From NCBI RefSeq assembly GCF_019599145.1, contig NZ_CP080647.1, positions 6,634,001 to 6,698,000 of the forward strand: a DNA stretch of 64,000 nt. Direction: 5' to 3'. Made by a program: the position numbers and the translations under genes. The notes under the pieces are model-generated. The model made no database searches and was not told where the DNA came from. It saw only the letters and a program-made list of their open reading frames with translations. Within the stretch, counting starts at the first letter, position 1. Every line of letters starts with the position of its first letter. Shown here piece by piece: positions 8,133 to 16,910 of this stretch. This stretch comes from Streptomyces akebiae. Lineage in GTDB: Bacteria > Actinomycetota > Actinomycetes > Streptomycetales > Streptomycetaceae.

Positions 8133-9884
8133 CTAAGAGTCCTCTTCGGTGACCTCCTCTTCTAGCAGAGTTCGCCCAGTGGCGCGCTCCAGAAGCTCCA
8201 GTACGGTGGCCAATCGCTCATTCAAGAATGCCCCATAGTCATCGCGAGAAATACCGGTTCCTGGACCGCTGCTGATTGCATGGGATGAGAGAACTGAGCG
8301 AAGCTTATCTTCACCATAGGACTTGGCCATGTCTTGCAAATATTCGCTAGGAGCTCTGTCGCGGATGATGCGGTTAGTCTCGGCATCAATCAGGCTGCGA
8401 TTGAGGAGAAGCTCAGAACTCTCTTTTGTTTCTTTCTTTTTGAGCCAAGCCTTGGGGAAGATGTGGTGCGAATCGATCTGCACCCCCGTCTCGTTTACGC
8501 GATGGACGGTTAGTGCCTGCCCGGTGTGAAAGTCCTCGGCTCGGCTCTTCACGAGAAGGCACATGAGTCCCGCATAGAGGGCCTTTCTGCGGATTGAAGC
8601 CGACCTAATGGTCGAAGCGTTCAGTGGCAACTCGTGGACTGCTTCCGGAGCAGGCCCTTCTCCGGTCACAGCCCATTTCTTGAGGAGAGCGTAGTCGGCG
8701 CCCACTTGACTGTTTGCGCCCTGATCGTAGTTGGTGGTGAACACACTGCACCAGAAGAACCGTTGCAGTCTCTCGAAGGCTTTTGCCCGATCCAGAGGCT
8801 TGAGGTCCTGAATCTCTGGCCAAGTGGCTGCCATCGGGATGAGGAGCATGCCGTATGGCAACCACTTAGGTGAGACGACTCCACAGTCGGACTGGAGCAT
8901 GTCGAGGACTCCGGCGATTCCCTTGACTATTGGGGTCCAATGCTCCTTGATGTTTTCCGCGGTCAGTTTTTTTAGTACATCTGACCGCTGTGCCGATTTG
9001 TGGGCTCTGAGGCAGACCGCTTGGAGTATGTTGTAGGGGTCAATACTGAAGTCGACTAGAGCCTTGTAGTTATCCCGTGCCTCATCCCAATACTCGCGCA
9101 GATTTACATTCTGCGGATAGTATCTGGCGGTGAGGAGCTCGAATGGCCCCAATGGCTTACCCGTACGGTTGAGCGTTTCAAAAATAGTGCAGACGGCTTC
9201 AATTGGCGTGGTCTCGGGAAGAGTTAGTACTGGGAGCCCGTAAGACCTGAGTGGGACGATGTACTTGTCTCGCATCCTCCTGTATAGGGACTTGACTGCT
9301 TTGGTCGAGATTTGATTGTCGCGACTGCTGAGTTCATCCACATACTCGTCGAGCCAATCGTCGAACGTGACCACCTCTGCAATCGGGAAATGTGAGACGC
9401 CGATCAGGCTGCTATTCTTCTTTTCCTGCGCCTTGGTGGTTGCTACGGGAACTGAGACGATGGCTTTATCGAAGTTCACTTCGTGGAATTCGAGAACATC
9501 GTCCCTTTCTACACTGACGAACTCGTCGACCTTCAGGTAGAAGCGCTCATCACCTGTTCCGGTCAGTGCCTGGTACAACGCGGTGAGCCGCTGTTGACCG
9601 TCGAGAACTAGCTCAGCTGGACTCTTGTCACCGAGTTCGGGAGCCCCCTCGAACTCCCTGCTTGCGAAGAGTGGTTCGGCCCCTTGTTTCCAGAAGAGTA
9701 GTGTTCCGACAGGGAACTTGGAGATAATTGATCGGATTAGCTCTTCCGTCTTAGTCGCGTCCCATACAAAGTCTCTTTGGAAGTCGGGAAGTGCAATCTC
9801 ACGGCCACGGATGCGAGTTACGAGGTTCGAGAGTTGCCTCGGCACCGTCTCGAAGATGGGGTCTGACTCGTAAGCACTGGTCAT
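8133..9884 (-). CDS. GmrSD-type DUF262/DUF1524 nuclease (predicted type IV restriction)
   Basis: 583 residues. The N-terminal DUF262 (ParB-like) domain shows LPDFQRDFVWD near residue 33, KFPVGTLLFWK, and VLDGQQRLTALYQALTG near residue 92. The C-terminal DUF1524 domain carries the HNH-like core SHHIFPKAWLKKK near residue 472, followed by LLNRSLIDAETNRIIRDRAP. In E. coli, GmrS and GmrD together cut glucosylated-hydroxymethylcytosine DNA with NTP use; here both halves are in one chain, as in Eco94GmrSD. A role against modified phage DNA is inferred. Codon use is less GC-biased than in the AICE backbone, suggesting separate acquisition. It is divergent from the McrA-like gene. Confidence 0.8.
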   Translation of the reverse strand: MTSAYESDPIFETVPRQLSNLVTRIRGREIALPDFQRDFVWDATKTEELIRSIISKFPVGTLLFWKQGAEPLFASREFEGAPELGDKSPAELVLDGQQRLTALYQALTGTGDERFYLKVDEFVSVERDDVLEFHEVNFDKAIVSVPVATTKAQEKKNSSLIGVSHFPIAEVVTFDDWLDEYVDELSSRDNQISTKAVKSLYRRMRDKYIVPLRSYGLPVLTLPETTPIEAVCTIFETLNRTGKPLGPFELLTARYYPQNVNLREYWDEARDNYKALVDFSIDPYNILQAVCLRAHKSAQRSDVLKKLTAENIKEHWTPIVKGIAGVLDMLQSDCGVVSPKWLPYGMLLIPMAATWPEIQDLKPLDRAKAFERLQRFFWCSVFTTNYDQGANSQVGADYALLKKWAVTGEGPAPEAVHELPLNASTIRSASIRRKALYAGLMCLLVKSRAEDFHTGQALTVHRVNETGVQIDSHHIFPKAWLKKKETKESSELLLNRSLIDAETNRIIRDRAPSEYLQDMAKSYGEDKLRSVLSSHAISSGPGTGISRDDYGAFLNERLATVLELLERATGRTLLEEEVTEEDS

Positions 9885-10176
9885 GGTCCTAGGGCCCCTT
9901 GGTGCTGCTCGGCTCGGAGGGAGAGCACAGATCGTAGGGCCAGTTCTGATGCTCCGTCACCCTATCTGCCATAGTCTCAGAGTTAGGTCAACCGCCTGAT
10001 CCTCGGCTTGGTGCTGTGTGCGCTGGGCAAGACGGAAGTCTGGCGCCATCGGCCCTGCCGGTGCCTTGTGGCCGGCGAGGGCTACGGCTGCGCCAGCACC
10101 GACACCACTGCCTCAAGGCCCGATGTCAGTGCTGTTGTCTAGGCTCTCACCACCATACGAGACCTAGGGGTGGGCA
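9885..10176. promoter_or_regulatory. Divergent promoter region of the two restriction-like genes
   Basis: 292 bp between the GmrSD-type gene (minus) and the HNH gene (plus). It must hold both promoters. No clear operator palindrome or -35/-10 pair was recognised. Confidence 0.4.
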
Positions 10177-11373
10177 GTGAGGATCACGGAACTGACCAGT
10201 GCCGCAGCTGTACATGAGGCTCTCGCCGAGTACGACAGGCGGGGAGGACCAGCGTTCCGAGCGCGGTATGGGTTCGGACCCTCGACGCAGTACTACCTCA
10301 GTCACGCTGGACGGCTCTACGACGCCAAGGCGATTGCGGGCGTTGCATACGGCTATCAATACCCGAGCGATGGTCCCTTGCCGCATGACAAGTTCTATGG
10401 CGGCGAGGCCGCTTCTTCCACGAACCCGGTCCTCCGTGCGATGGGGTTCACAGTCTTCGATAGCCACTCTGAGACGGTAGAGGCCGAGCGTGAATGGCGT
10501 CTGACTCTGTGGGAGAACCTGCTCGCACGTCGGGACAGCTCCGGGCTCGTCACCGCGGATGCTGTCCGCGCGGTGGGCGTGTACGGCAACTTTCGGGGCA
10601 TCTGGGTAGACAAGTCTCGCACTCAGAGAATCCACCCCGACGGCGTGACGATTGGGCTCAAGCACACCGGGCAGCACTACCCCGATGACCTGGATGAGAG
10701 CGGAGTGCTCTACCACTACCCGGTGACACGGCAACGAGGACGCGACCTCGGCGAAGTCAATGCCACGAAGGCGGCGGCCACCCTCCGGCTCCCCGTGTTT
10801 GTGATCACTGAGCATGGCGATCGTCGAGGCGTGCAGCTCGCCTGGGTAGAGGGCTGGGAAGATGGGAGCAGCCTCTTTCTCGTCAAGTTCGGTGATACCC
10901 CACCTGTTCGAGTTCTCGATCACGATCGCTCGGAAGAGCAGCCGTTCCAGCTCGAGGGCAACAGGCGGCGCCGGCGTAACGGGACGGTAGTCACACGACC
11001 GGACCAGGCGCGGTTCAAGCTCGAAGTGTTCCAGAGATACGGGCCGCGTTGCCCCCTCACGGGGATTGCGGTGCCGCAGATGGTTGAGGCGGCGCACCTC
11101 CGAGGTGACGCTGACGGCGGTACCTCGGATGCCCGTAACGGGCTACCCATGAACGCAGCGCTGCACAGGGCATTCGACGCCCACCTCTTCGCCATCAATC
11201 CTGACACCCTGAGTGCGGAGGCACGTCCTGATGGGCCGAGCCTGGAAAGCATGGGCATCGCGCATCCGAAGCTCACCCTGGAGCGTCTACCGCACCCAGA
11301 TGCCCTCAGGTGGCGCTACAACGAGTGGCTGCGCTGCACCGGCCGCGAAAGAGAAGTGTCAGCCAATCGGTAG
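10177..11373 (+). CDS. ScoMcrA-like HNH endonuclease (predicted modification-dependent)
   Basis: 398 residues, starting at a GTG at 10177. Three parts are visible. Residues 1-95 resemble the head domain of ScoMcrA-like proteins (FRARYGFGPSTQYYLSHAGR, LYDAKAIAGVAYGYQ, LRAMGFTV). Residues 120-235 look like a PUA/EVE-like base-reading domain (GLKHTGQHYPDDLDESGVLY, HYPVTRQRGRD, LPVFVITEHGD, LAWVEGWED). Residues 285-355 are an HNH_2 nuclease: CPLTGIAVPQMVEAAHLRGD, then NGLPMNAALHRAFDAHLFAI. ScoMcrA of S. coelicolor cuts methylated and phosphorothioated DNA. This shorter protein has a different middle domain, so its target modification is unknown. A restriction role is inferred from architecture and the neighbouring GmrSD gene. 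Confidence 0.75.
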   Translation: MRITELTSAAAVHEALAEYDRRGGPAFRARYGFGPSTQYYLSHAGRLYDAKAIAGVAYGYQYPSDGPLPHDKFYGGEAASSTNPVLRAMGFTVFDSHSETVEAEREWRLTLWENLLARRDSSGLVTADAVRAVGVYGNFRGIWVDKSRTQRIHPDGVTIGLKHTGQHYPDDLDESGVLYHYPVTRQRGRDLGEVNATKAAATLRLPVFVITEHGDRRGVQLAWVEGWEDGSSLFLVKFGDTPPVRVLDHDRSEEQPFQLEGNRRRRRNGTVVTRPDQARFKLEVFQRYGPRCPLTGIAVPQMVEAAHLRGDADGGTSDARNGLPMNAALHRAFDAHLFAINPDTLSAEARPDGPSLESMGIAHPKLTLERLPHPDALRWRYNEWLRCTGREREVSANR

Positions 11374-12004
11374 TCGGTCCAGGGCAGTCGTCACTGTCAT
11401 CGACGTTGGCGGGCAAAGCGGGTGAACGCGGTTGCCGTAACCGCGGCTCCCGCGACTCCAGCCAGGTTGGACACCCACCGCCGATCGTGGGCGGCGTGCC
11501 GCAACAGTCCCGCCATGCGCGGCGTGAAGACCCCGGCCTCAGCGGCGCTGGTGACGGGTCTCTGGGCATCGAACCAGGCCAGGACACGGACGAGTACTCG
11601 CTCATGAGGCACCGGATTTGACCTGGCTGACCCCTGCATCTGGCACGGTTGTGGCACGAACCCCCGCCGACGACAGCCGGCCACGATGGTGTGTGCCAAG
11701 TTGCAGGATCCCATGGTCCGCGTGGGCCGGTCCTTGAGCGCCTAGCAGATCTTCCAGCACTCGATGGCAAAGCGCCAGCGCAGGCTGGCCCAGGGTATCG
11801 ATACCGAGGTGCGGCAGCAGCTGCGTGAGTCAGCAGCGAAGCAGACGGGACCAAGGGAGGCGTAAAGGTGTTTCTGACAGTCTCCGGAGCACCGTGCGCC
11901 CCTTGTGCCCCCTTGAGGGACGGCCGTCAATGAGATCAGCTTCCCCTGTATGTAATGACAGGGGAGTTGCGCCGGCAGTCACCGGCCCAACTGGAGGGGG
12001 AGCG
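11374..12004. other. Region between HNH gene and GNAT-PIN gene
   Basis: 631 bp that holds, apart from the doubtful small minus-strand frame at 11397-11612, no recognised gene. It should contain the promoter of the 12005-14538 operon. No hairpin or operator stands out. Confidence 0.35.
11397..11612 (-). CDS. Possible small protein (71 residues)
   Basis: A minus-strand frame from a GTG at 11612 has strong third-position G/C bias and a sensible composition (LVRVLAWFDAQRPVTSAAEA, then RWVSNLAGVAGAAVTATAFT and a basic C-terminus). It may be a small membrane-associated protein. There is no clear ribosome site and no recognised family, and it could equally be chance coding in GC-rich DNA. Confidence 0.3.
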   Translation of the reverse strand: MPHERVLVRVLAWFDAQRPVTSAAEAGVFTPRMAGLLRHAAHDRRWVSNLAGVAGAAVTATAFTRFARQRR

Positions 12005-14062
12005 ATGGCGATCAAGTTGGTGTCCGTTTCGCCTGCGCAGGACGAGCTGATCAACAAGGCCGTAGCCCTGGGCGATCGCTACACGAAGACGCTGGGACTT
12101 CTCACACCTCCCGCTTACCGGAAGGCAGTGGAAGACGGCGGCCTTCTGGCCGCCGTTGAAGGGGGCGAGGTGCTCGGCTACGCGCTGTTCGGACTACCGA
12201 AGAGGAGCGCGCGTATTCGGCTCGCACACCTGTGTGTGGCGGAGGAACAGCGTGGCCGGGGAATCGCCCGCCAACTGGTGGAGGGCGTCAAAGAGCGGTA
12301 CCCACAGCGACTCGGGATCAAGGCCAAGTGTCGACGGGACTACAACCTGAGCGGGATGTGGAGGAGTCTCGGCTTCATCCCGGATGGCGAGGTGCGCGGG
12401 CGGGGCCGTGATGGTGAGATCTTGGACGGATGGTGGTTGGATCTCGGCCATCCGGACCTGTTCACGGAGATGGAGAGCGACGCGCTCCTGGTGGTAACCG
12501 TCGACCATGGAGTGTTCGCCGATCTGCGCGGCCTCGCTGACACGGCCGACGCGGAGGAATCCCGCGCGCTGGAAGCCGGCTGGATGGCGGATCTCGTCGA
12601 ACTCGCCTACACACCCCAGTTGGTACATGAGATCCGGGATCTCCCGGACACGGCAGAACGTCAACACCAGCGGGCGGCGCTGACCGGCCTGCGCAAGCTC
12701 TCCCCGGACTTGGCGGCCGTAGACGAGCGAAGCCGTGAACTGCTCCAAGCCGCTACGCAGGCCATGCCCGACCTGGCCGTCGACGCTGGGCTTCGCGTCC
12801 GCCTGCGGTATGTGGCCGAGACTTCGTGCGCCGGTCTGCAAGTCCTGGCGACCCGTGATCCACTGCTGTCCCGCCTGACCGACGTGGCCTGGGAGGTCGG
12901 CCGTGTCCGGGTCGTCTCACCTTCTACCGTGACGCTGCACGTGGACGAGTTGCGACAGGCTCAGGTGTACCGTCCGGCTGATCTGATGGGCACGGAGTTC
13001 CGGTCCGGAGAGGTGGCACCAGGTGCGGAGGATGAACTGGTCGCCTTTTTCCACCAATCGGGTGGCGACGACGGGTCGGCCTTCGCCGAGCGGCTGCGGT
13101 CGCTGAACGAGGGCGCGGTCGCCTGGCGCCGCGAGCTGCTCCGCGATGGTCAGGGCCGCCCTGTCGCCCTCTACACATGGGCACTGGACGGACGAACTCT
13201 GATTGTCCCAGTCCTCCGCACGGCTGGCCATCCACTGGAACAGACTCTGGCCCGACAGCTCCTCTTCCTAATCAAGCGGCTCGGCCGGGACTGCGGTGCA
13301 GAGATTATCCGCATCAGCGATCCGCGTCCCTCCGAGGCCGCCAGGTCCGCGGCCAGCGACGATGGGTTCTTCGAGCATGACGGCAGGCTCGTCGCCCTCC
13401 TGGTGAATGTGTGCGGGACGGCAGCGGAAGTGGAGGCTGTAGCCGGAGCGCTCGCCCGCGAACTGACTGTCGACACTACCGAGCTCCGCCCCGGCATGCC
13501 CGCCGAGGTGGCTGCCGTAGTGGAGCGTGCGTGGTGGCCGGCAAAGGTCATTGACTCGAAGCTGCCGTCCTTCCTGGTGCCCATTAAGCCGCGCTGGTCG
13601 AGCGAGTTGTTCAACGTGCCCGCCATGCTCATTCCGCGCAGTGACGTCCTGGGCATCAGCAGAGAGCATGTCTACTACCGCTCATCGGGCCGCCGCAGAG
13701 AGAGCGTTCCGGCTCGCCTGCTCTGGTACGTCAGCGAGGGCAACTCCCCGGGCGAAGGCCAGATGGTGGTGGGCAGTTCGCGACTCGACGAGGTGCTCAT
13801 CGACACACCCGACACCCTCTTCGCGAGATTCGAACACCTGGGCGTATATGGTCAGGCTGAGGTTCAGGAAGCCGCCGACGCTTCCGGTCGGGCCATGGCA
13901 CTCAGGTTCTCGGACACCGAGATCTTCCCGAAGCCGGTGACGCTGCGGCGATTGACCTCCCTGGCGATGGAGCTGGGACTACCGTTGTCGCTGATCTCCC
14001 TGTCGAAGATCAGTAACGAGCTGTTCCAGACGGTCTACCAAGAGGGGCACCGAACGACGTGA
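12005..14062 (+). CDS. GNAT-PIN-PUA fusion protein, candidate RNA-directed effector
   Basis: 685 residues from the ATG at 12005, preceded by GGAGGGGG; the frame is open 60 codons further up but without motifs. Residues 1-150 are a GNAT acetyltransferase (LAHLCVAEEQRGRGIARQLV is the acetyl-CoA loop; RDYNLSGMWRSLGF the C-terminal motif). Residues 160-312 match a PIN nuclease fold with acidic residues at about D167, E209, E272 and D285 (LVVTVDHGVFADL, TPQLVHEI, VAETSCAGLQVLATRD). Residues 330-500 are unassigned. About 515-680 resemble a PUA/ASCH-type domain (SFLVPIKPRWSSELF, ARLLWYVSEG, ALRFSDTEIFPKPVTLRRL). It overlaps the ASCH gene by 4 bp (GTGA). Acetylating or cleaving RNA is a guess from the domains. 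Confidence 0.7.
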   Translation: MAIKLVSVSPAQDELINKAVALGDRYTKTLGLLTPPAYRKAVEDGGLLAAVEGGEVLGYALFGLPKRSARIRLAHLCVAEEQRGRGIARQLVEGVKERYPQRLGIKAKCRRDYNLSGMWRSLGFIPDGEVRGRGRDGEILDGWWLDLGHPDLFTEMESDALLVVTVDHGVFADLRGLADTADAEESRALEAGWMADLVELAYTPQLVHEIRDLPDTAERQHQRAALTGLRKLSPDLAAVDERSRELLQAATQAMPDLAVDAGLRVRLRYVAETSCAGLQVLATRDPLLSRLTDVAWEVGRVRVVSPSTVTLHVDELRQAQVYRPADLMGTEFRSGEVAPGAEDELVAFFHQSGGDDGSAFAERLRSLNEGAVAWRRELLRDGQGRPVALYTWALDGRTLIVPVLRTAGHPLEQTLARQLLFLIKRLGRDCGAEIIRISDPRPSEAARSAASDDGFFEHDGRLVALLVNVCGTAAEVEAVAGALARELTVDTTELRPGMPAEVAAVVERAWWPAKVIDSKLPSFLVPIKPRWSSELFNVPAMLIPRSDVLGISREHVYYRSSGRRRESVPARLLWYVSEGNSPGEGQMVVGSSRLDEVLIDTPDTLFARFEHLGVYGQAEVQEAADASGRAMALRFSDTEIFPKPVTLRRLTSLAMELGLPLSLISLSKISNELFQTVYQEGHRTT

Positions 14063-14538
14063 ACGATCCGGAACGCGCGATGCTGCTGTCCGTCCACCCG
14101 CGCTTCGCCAACGCGATCCTGGCTGGCAGTAAGACGGTGGAGGTCCGCCGCCAGCGCGTCGCTGCGCCGCCCGGAACCCCGGTTCTGCTGTACGCAACTG
14201 CGCCCACCATGGCCCTGGTGGGCATGGCGCGCATTGCTTCGGTCCATGTGGGCTCCCCCAAGGACGTCTGGTCAGCGCATCATGCGAAGACAGGGATCAC
14301 TCGACGCGAGTACGACGCCTACATGGACGGTGCTACCCAGGCGAGCGGTCTGACCTTGGAGAATCCCGTGCTCTTCGACGAGCCCGTGCCCCTCAGTGCA
14401 CTGCGCGCTGCAGGGACCTTCCATCCGCCGCAGAGCTATCGCTACCTGAGAAGTGCTGATCTGCGTCAGGTATCAGAGGCCGGGCCGGCAGTGCGTAGTG
14501 CGCTTCGGAAGGTGCTGCCGGACGCGGTTCACGCGTAA
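14059..14538 (+). CDS. ASCH-domain protein, partner of the GNAT-PIN fusion
   Basis: 159 residues from a GTG at 14059 that overlaps the stop of the upstream gene, so the two are translationally coupled. The ASCH signature is clear: MLLSVHPRFANAILAGSKTVEVRR, abbreviated here to the key AGSKTVEVRR motif, followed by PVLLYATAPTMALVGMARI and ITRREYDAYMDGATQASGLT. ASCH proteins are PUA-like beta barrels that bind RNA. E. coli YqfB is an N4-acetylcytidine amidohydrolase, but the threonine it needs two residues after the motif Lys-Thr is Glu here, so that activity is not predicted. It may be the RNA-reading or antitoxin partner of the fusion protein; this is inference. Confidence 0.75.
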   Translation: MNDPERAMLLSVHPRFANAILAGSKTVEVRRQRVAAPPGTPVLLYATAPTMALVGMARIASVHVGSPKDVWSAHHAKTGITRREYDAYMDGATQASGLTLENPVLFDEPVPLSALRAAGTFHPPQSYRYLRSADLRQVSEAGPAVRSALRKVLPDAVHA

Positions 14539-15181
14539 CGGGCTGACGCGCCGAGCGATTAATGTCGGGTCCGTGCGGCGTTGGTTAGCCGCCGAACCCG
14601 GCTTGACCTGGTGCGCTTGTAGTGCAGGGCTGCCACGCCGCATGTCGGTATCCGTCCCTGCATGCTGGCCAGCGTGTACCGGCCCTACAACGTAGCGACG
14701 ACCGTGTGGACGTTCCTGCTGTCGCTTCTGGTTGGGCTGGTACGTCCGGCATCGCAGGTAGGACCACCGCATTAGGAATTAGGTCGGGGTGGGCCGCATG
14801 CTCGAAGTGCCATCCGTAGACCCCGGCCACCGCTGGAACACGGCTCGGACGCTCCATGGACCTCCTGCGCTGCCACGGTCGGTCGGGACTGGTGAGAGCG
14901 GTAGCTTCCATGGAGCCTCCTAGCACGCCACCGGCGGACGGTCGCAGGCTACTGGCTCGACATAGCCTCTTGACCTCCTGAGCCGCGAGGGCCATCAGCT
15001 GGGAAGCTGCGATCATCGGCGGCCGATTTGGTCGCTGACCTGCGTGATCGTCATAGTGCGGGCTCGTCGCCCTCCGGCTCTATTCATCGTGATTCCCCGC
15101 TGTTCCGCCGATAGGGCGCTCACCTGTCATACTTGTTTACTCTGTGACATTGATCGTAACGTTGCGCAGCAAGGGGGCCGG
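14539..15181. other. Intergenic region upstream of the PD-(D/E)XK gene
   Basis: 643 bp without a recognised gene. The last 60 bp are AT-richer, with a possible promoter (TTGTTT near 15133 and an AT-rich stretch before the AAGGGGG ribosome site of the 15182 gene). No structured RNA or repeat was identified. Confidence 0.4.
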
Positions 15182-16786
15182 ATGGCGGCGCCGGGTGTGG
15201 GGCCGAGGTTCAGCGGGCAGTCGGACCTACTTCGCGTGAGTGCGTCAGATGTGCAAGGGCTGCCTCACGGATGTGGTCTGCATGGAGCGCTAAAGGTGCG
15301 TCCCAAGCTCAAGCCAACAGACTGGGTACGCAGACGGGACGACACGCAGACATTTGTCCTCGGTATTGTCCGCGACGTAAGCCTGAGGCTGCACGATGCT
15401 CTGAGATCCCCCGACTGGGAAACGCTGAATAGGCAGATGCAGATCGAACTAGCTCAGTATCAGTTGCACAGAGGAGAAAGAAATTATATAGTTCGAGCTA
15501 TTGAAAATTACCTCAACTGCCACGACATATCAGAATCCGAACTGGGGCCTCTCAAGCTCCGAGTGTGTGACCCATCGGCTGTCCCGGACCCTAATATCCC
15601 GTCAAATCAGCTGACGGTCTGGGCGCCCGTGTACGACAACGAATCTGGTGTCCGGGAAGTTCGCAAGCTCCGTTTCGGCCAGGCTCGCCCAGTCGCCGAG
15701 GATGTTGAGAACTGGGCAATCACGGCGGCTCACATCGCGGCATTGTTCCGGCCGCGGGGGCATCTGGTGCGGATTCGCGTTATAGAATTCGGTCTCGGTG
15801 ACGGATCCACGGAGATCCTATTCGACGGCAGCCCCTCCCTGGCAGAGTCGCTGTATGCCGCAAAAGTGTTTCCGATCGTAAGCAAGATCGTCACGTCAAA
15901 TAGGCCGACTCCAGGAAATAGCTGCGGACGATGCAAAATCTCAGGGTGCTGCTCCTCTTTGGAGAAGCTTGACGGCTTCCTCGGACAGTCCCGTAAAGGC
16001 CCGGCCACCCGCTCAGTCAGTGCGGGTGACCTAGAGGTCTACGAAAAATGCCCTGCCCAATGGCACCTGGTTTCGAGCAACATGCCCAGAGAGCCATCGA
16101 GTGCGCCCCCTTCCTCTTCCTCGGAACGAGGCAGAGTTATTCATGAATGGCTGGCTCGATCTCACATGAGCAGTCACAAGTGTGATCCCAGTGATCTAGA
16201 TGCGATTGATGGTAACTTTCCTGCCGGCCTCGATGAAAAGGATTATCTGGACTCGCGGGAATATATCACACAGCATGCCGCTATATGCCCACTTGGGGAA
16301 GGGGTGCAAGTAATTGGGAGTGAAGTATCGGTATACGGATATGATGCACAAGCGGATGTTGTGATTGTCAGCAAGCCCGACTTGCTGTATGTGGATTCCG
16401 ATGAAACTTTCGTGATCAGGGAAAGTAAGACGACTACCTTGAGCCTTCCAGGGGATTCCCAGGAAGCATTTGATAGGTTCTTCGCGGTACCTTGGCTTCT
16501 CAATTTGATTGGTAGCGGGTACCGGGGCCCCTATAAGAGTGACAAAGCGCGGCTTGAGCTGGAAGTCTTGGCTTCCGAGGATAGTCGTGTGTTCTCCTGG
16601 GATCTTGCAGATGCTCGACTACTGCGCATGGCAAGGGCCGAAGTGCGCCTGCGCGCCAAGAAGTGGCATCGTGATACGACCTGGAATAGCGCTCCAGGCG
16701 AGCACTGTCGGTGGTGCCCGGTCCGCGGTTGGTGTTCTGACGCGGCCGCGGACGAGGCAGATGATGACCAGTTTCGCATCCCGTGA
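15182..16786 (+). CDS. PD-(D/E)XK nuclease with Fe-S-type cysteines (RecB/Cas4-like)
   Basis: 534 residues from the ATG at 15182 (AAGGGGG 5 nt upstream; the open frame before it has no motifs). The C-terminal half is a RecB/Cas4-type nuclease: VSAGDLEVYEKCPAQWHL near residue 280, GRVIHEWLARS, the catalytic strand pair KPDLLYVD and FVIRESKTTT near 400-418, and a final cysteine group CRWCPVRGWC near 508-518. The first Cys plus the last three is the layout of a 4Fe-4S clamp. A second cysteine group, CGRCKISGCC near 247, follows a degenerate nuclease-like N-terminal half. AT-rich codons around 15480-15510 set it apart from the backbone. A defence or DNA-end-processing role is inferred; no helicase partner is present. 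Confidence 0.68.
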   Translation: MAAPGVGPRFSGQSDLLRVSASDVQGLPHGCGLHGALKVRPKLKPTDWVRRRDDTQTFVLGIVRDVSLRLHDALRSPDWETLNRQMQIELAQYQLHRGERNYIVRAIENYLNCHDISESELGPLKLRVCDPSAVPDPNIPSNQLTVWAPVYDNESGVREVRKLRFGQARPVAEDVENWAITAAHIAALFRPRGHLVRIRVIEFGLGDGSTEILFDGSPSLAESLYAAKVFPIVSKIVTSNRPTPGNSCGRCKISGCCSSLEKLDGFLGQSRKGPATRSVSAGDLEVYEKCPAQWHLVSSNMPREPSSAPPSSSSERGRVIHEWLARSHMSSHKCDPSDLDAIDGNFPAGLDEKDYLDSREYITQHAAICPLGEGVQVIGSEVSVYGYDAQADVVIVSKPDLLYVDSDETFVIRESKTTTLSLPGDSQEAFDRFFAVPWLLNLIGSGYRGPYKSDKARLELEVLASEDSRVFSWDLADARLLRMARAEVRLRAKKWHRDTTWNSAPGEHCRWCPVRGWCSDAAADEADDDQFRIP

Positions 16787-16910
16787 CGCTCTCAGCCGTG
16801 CGGAGCTTCTGGTAGGCCGGAGGCGTGTGCATCCGCACGGTGCGGCGGCTACCCTAGGAACGATGCTCTGACGCCTCGTCGGCGCACATCGGAAGTCGCC
16901 GGAGGGGGAG

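Noticed and set aside
11640..11830. Transposase remnant between the HNH and GNAT-PIN genes
   Set aside because: Short frames here looked superficially like an IS fragment, but no run of conserved residues or terminal repeat could be matched.
14059..14538. YqfB-like N4-acetylcytidine amidohydrolase
   Set aside because: The catalytic threonine position is Glu in this protein; the motif is the general ASCH signature, so only RNA binding is supported.
15182..16786. Cas4 of a CRISPR-Cas locus
   Set aside because: The nuclease fold and cysteines are Cas4-like, but no other cas gene or repeat array is present, and the protein is far longer than Cas4.
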